DNA of 64,000 nt, taken from positions 1 to 64,000 of the forward strand of contig CAJNOQ010000178.1 of NCBI GenBank assembly GCA_905250885.1. Reading direction: 5' to 3'. The position numbers and the translations under genes are program-made. Within the stretch, counting starts at the first letter, position 1; each line of letters opens with the position of its first letter. This DNA is from Didymodactylos carnosus. Its lineage: Eukaryota; Rotifera; Eurotatoria; Philodinida; Philodinidae. This document shows positions 60,801 to 64,000 of the stretch, one piece after another. The notes beneath the pieces are model-generated. The model had not been told where the DNA came from. It ran no database searches and saw only the letters and a program-made list of their open reading frames with translations.

Positions 60801-63670
60801 TGAATGAAATGAATTAAAAAAAATAGGACGAAACGATAGGATACCAATAACACATAAACCATTAAATGGTAAGACAAAAAAAAATTATCCAAGAAAATAA
60901 TTTTCTCTAGTTTGATCTCAGTATGCGCTTCTTTTCATGCATAGGTCTAAAGTAGCTCGTAAGTTTTACTGCATTCATATGTCTGTTTTTGTTCTATGAA
61001 CAATAGTCAACTTATTTGATGTTCAATCAGAAATTAATAAAAATGTGTGAATATGATATTTTTAAAATGTTCAATGTTCTTATCGCATAAATGATAATGA
61101 TACTGTCGGTTTTTGACGACAATGATTTTATCATTAAATATTATTGATACGATGATGTGCTTTCTTGAGAACACTAACGGTCTGTTAGAAAAGAATGATA
61201 ATGGGACATGAAACAATTGTTCATCCTCCAAATGTTAGTTATAGGAATATATAACTGATGAAGCATTTTATGAGCACACATCACTATGTTTGCAAGAAGA
61301 AAACAATTGACACGTTCTCTCTTTTGCCAACTACAAGAATTCAACAAAACTTTTATTATCAATGCTACTGTTATTACCATCAGCTCTCTGTAACCATATC
61401 ACCGTAGTGTTAGATTCTTTCTTTATTCACCAAATAAACTTAAACTTTTGTGACTAATTGTAGTCTATGTTGTTAAACTCTTGGATAACTAATAACTTCT
61501 TGCTGACTGAATCAGGCTAAAGGATACCAAAGTTGGACGTTTTGTAGTAGGATCATACAACGAACCTAATAAACAAAAAGTCTGAAAACATTTTCCTTTT
61601 TTGACTAAATCAGAATATAGTAACAGTAAAATGTGTTCTCTGATTCTGTATTTTTTCAGATCTTTCTCATTATTTCAAGACAAAAATTATTGATGAAACT
61701 GTGAGTCTCTTTAAAGATTTTTATACATCAAGTTGAAATATTTACATTTTCCTGTCGGTGTTAATATTTCGGAGATAAAATGCTTCTGATATATAATCTA
61801 AGAAATCAGATCTTTTTTCCTCAGATTTAAACGTTTCGTGTGTGAAGACACGAAAGTGTTCGGATGGTTGACTAAGTCTGAGACTGCCTGGCATTTTTGA
61901 TCAAAGTCGATATTAGTGTGATTTAAGAAGTAAATTAAAGACAAACAATCAGTCTCGTTGCACTTTAATGTCAGACGCATCTTGAATTATGAGCATATGC
62001 GTCATCGATATGATTAGAGAAGATGAAAGTATAATGATCATTCAAAAGATTATTTACACAAAAATCATGCTACGTATACGGTTAGGACGCTACCTATTAC
62101 GGCGAGTGAGTATTTAACATGCTTTCCAGTTTGAGAGATTAAAGTAAATTTCAACACTCTTTTCTTTTCCTCTTAATTTCAAACTGTTTCTCTCTAACAC
62201 TATACATGAGGCAACACTTGATACCTCTATAATAATGACTAACCTCTGGTCATGTAACGTAACATGTTATCAATGATCTTTAAAAATAATAAATGAATTT
62301 AAATTGAATAGAATAATCCTAGTCAAAATAAACGAAATCAAAACTGTGCTGCTAAGTACACATACATCTGCTTCATATGTAGCTCAATATAGGTACTAAA
62401 ATCGATCGTCCCCTTTTTTCCCTCGCGGTAAAAATCACACTGAAGATATGAACGTTATGTATTTTATAATTAATAAGTTTATGAATAAGATTAAAATTAA
62501 AATCAACAATTTTAAGCTATTCACTCTTTGCAGTAATTGAACTAAACTACAGATAATAATAGATATCATGGTAGCGTAATAAACTGCCGAGAAGTTTCAG
62601 AGAAATGATAAAAATTTGTTGATTGGAAAAATATTTTTAATTTCATTTACTTTACGATATTTTTAAGTTGGTGTACAGACTGTAATTTATGAGAACTATT
62701 TGGTATTAAAGTTGATTTAAACTATATTCTTTCAGCATACAAATGAAAGTAAATCTGTTCTAGTATTCTGAAATTTTAACTCATGAAAATGAAAAAATCA
62801 ATTTTGTTCCAATATAAACAAAAACATTTAAACATAGATTTGCTGCAAACTGCTAAAGTTATAAGTGAAAAGTCAGTAGATTCTCTGATACTTCTACTTG
62901 TAATTATGATGCTTCGTTTTTCAAAAATATCTGTAATCTAAAATGAAATAACATCCACATGTTTAAATTTCTTTCTAAAATTCAACTATTCTTGGTAATT
63001 CATTTGTATCATTTTCTGACTTATTTTTTTCTCATAGAAGTTCAAAAATTACTGATTAAAATGAGCAATAACATTGTCTATGTGTTTCTCATATTATCAT
63101 GCTCATTTTATTATAAATTTTTTCTTCTGAAATTTTAGAAGAAACGAGCCTGTGTTTTTTTTGTACGTGCGTATGGTCAATATCATTTTTATCATTTCAA
63201 AAATACAATTGGTGTATATAAATTTGTTTTTTCGTTCTCTATCGTATTATCAGTCTATATAATATGATTAAAATTGTTTTCCTCTTTCTTTTTTAGACTA
63301 TTACTTATTTAGTTGTATCTATCTATATACGAACGTCTATACTTGGCACTTAACTAATTGAACCAAAAGAAATTCGATAGAGAGAAAAATATTTTTCTTT
63401 TCAATCTTGTTATGGATAGACATTAGAGACTTATTAATTATTCAAACGACGCATGTCCAACATATCAAGTTTGTTTTAACAACTTTATAGTTAAATAAGA
63501 ATTATATACAGAGAGGTGAGATAAATAAAAAATCGTTGATATTGATTTTCACAATTCAAAATTAAATTTTTCTAAAGTTAACATTTTTTGAAAATCTAAC
63601 ACAAATTTTATGCATTAAATGCAATTTTATTTTTTAAAATTTAGATTTGATTTTGAAATTATTTTTAAAA
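54851..63670. other. Gene-poor AT-rich region, 8.8 kb
   Basis: Only short frames on both strands, none with splice partners or recognisable similarity. Small hairpins occur near 55757 (TCTCTACTGTC/GACAGTAGAGA), 57800 (GTGTTTGTCT/AGACAAACAC) and 59340-59393. It may hold long-range regulatory DNA of the gene at 63671, or degenerated repeats. Confidence 0.5.
59340..59393. repeat. Hairpin with inner palindrome
   Basis: CGATAAACCAGG at the left pairs with CCTGGTGTGTTTATCG at the right (four-base bulge). The loop holds ATGAAACATATTTCAT, itself a near-palindrome. Confidence 0.4.
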
Positions 63671-64000
63671 ATGGGATTAAAACCTAAAAATTTCATTCGT
63701 CGTTTATTTCATAATAAAACTCATTATCATTATCGTCATATTGTAAATACCGTAAAAATTTCAACACATGATCAATCGGTCCAAACAAGTTTCAATGATA
63801 CACAATTAACAACAACAGTAATCGTCAATAGTCGTCGTTCTCGAAAACATTCATCTACTACATTATCGTCAACTACACCCAAAACACGTCGTCGTTCATC
63901 TTTAAAAACATACATATCGATCTATTCACCGAAAATAGTACCGTTAATAAATCGTTCAATCCATCGTCGTCGTAGTTATGATTTTGATCTCAAAATGCCC
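63671..64000 (+). CDS. Start of an unidentified gene, runs off the window
   Basis: ATG at 63671 opens a frame of 110 codons with no stop before the window ends. The protein begins MGLKPKNFIRRLFHNKTHYH and is strongly basic and Ser/Thr-rich, with repeated SRRSRKHSS, KTRRRSS and HRRRS clusters. No signal peptide or domain is recognised. The AT content drops and codon structure becomes regular at this point, in clear contrast to the preceding 8.8 kb, which supports real coding. The RRxS clusters resemble basophilic kinase sites, but that is only composition. Confidence 0.55.
   Translation, partial: MGLKPKNFIRRLFHNKTHYHYRHIVNTVKISTHDQSVQTSFNDTQLTTTVIVNSRRSRKHSSTTLSSTTPKTRRRSSLKTYISIYSPKIVPLINRSIHRRRSYDFDLKMP

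Noticed and set aside
1-64000. CRISPR array, operon or prokaryotic defence system
   Set aside because: No regularly spaced repeats and no polycistronic layout. All confident genes are intron-bearing animal genes.

Overview
The window is nuclear DNA of an animal. It is AT-rich, and the genes are split by many short introns, mostly 50-80 bases with GT/AG ends. The gene set includes Dicer, a homeodomain protein, MARCHF5, DDX11, TFIIH p62, CK2 beta and DNAJC8. Compact introns, a decayed plant-type PPR gene and many small palindromic transposons make a bdelloid rotifer (Rotaria/Adineta type) my best guess. That is inference and nothing here proves it. No tRNA, rRNA or CRISPR was seen.

Layout. Positions 1-13460 are an accessory region without a confident host gene. 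It holds at least six inverted-repeat (MITE-like) elements. One is a 1.2 kb Tc1/mariner-type element with TA target sites; another has perfect 149-base arms. There is also a broken LINE (8312-12240) with a further MITE inserted in it. Positions 14223-22068 (minus) are a complete 22-exon Dicer of about 2004 aa with intact RNase III sites and an eroded helicase. Positions 23522-25548 (plus) are an 8-exon gene of an uncharacterised family with a possible RNase H-like 'ASDGG' core. Positions 26493-28839 (minus) are MARCHF5. Positions 31455-35991 (plus) are DDX11/ChlR1, 28 exons. Positions 36309-37588 (minus) are a divergent homeodomain gene. Positions 39037-41609 (minus) are GTF2H1. Positions 43312-44202 (minus) are CSNK2B. 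About 45414-46162 (minus) is an unresolved multi-exon gene. Positions 51208-52791 (minus) are a pentatricopeptide-repeat pseudogene. Positions 53100-54850 (minus) are DNAJC8. After 8.8 kb of empty AT-rich DNA, a new gene starts at 63671 (plus) and leaves the window.

The host genes are housekeeping functions with no operon-like link: small-RNA processing, mitochondrial ubiquitination, genome stability, transcription/repair, kinase regulation and splicing. The points most worth a second look are the Dicer helicase motifs, the uncharacterised gene beside it, the recent perfect-armed MITE and the plant-like PPR relic. Exon boundaries were set by hand from splice sites, reading-frame phase and family similarity recalled from memory. 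For Dicer, MARCHF5, DDX11, the homeodomain gene, GTF2H1, CSNK2B and DNAJC8 the exon lengths sum to an intact frame.
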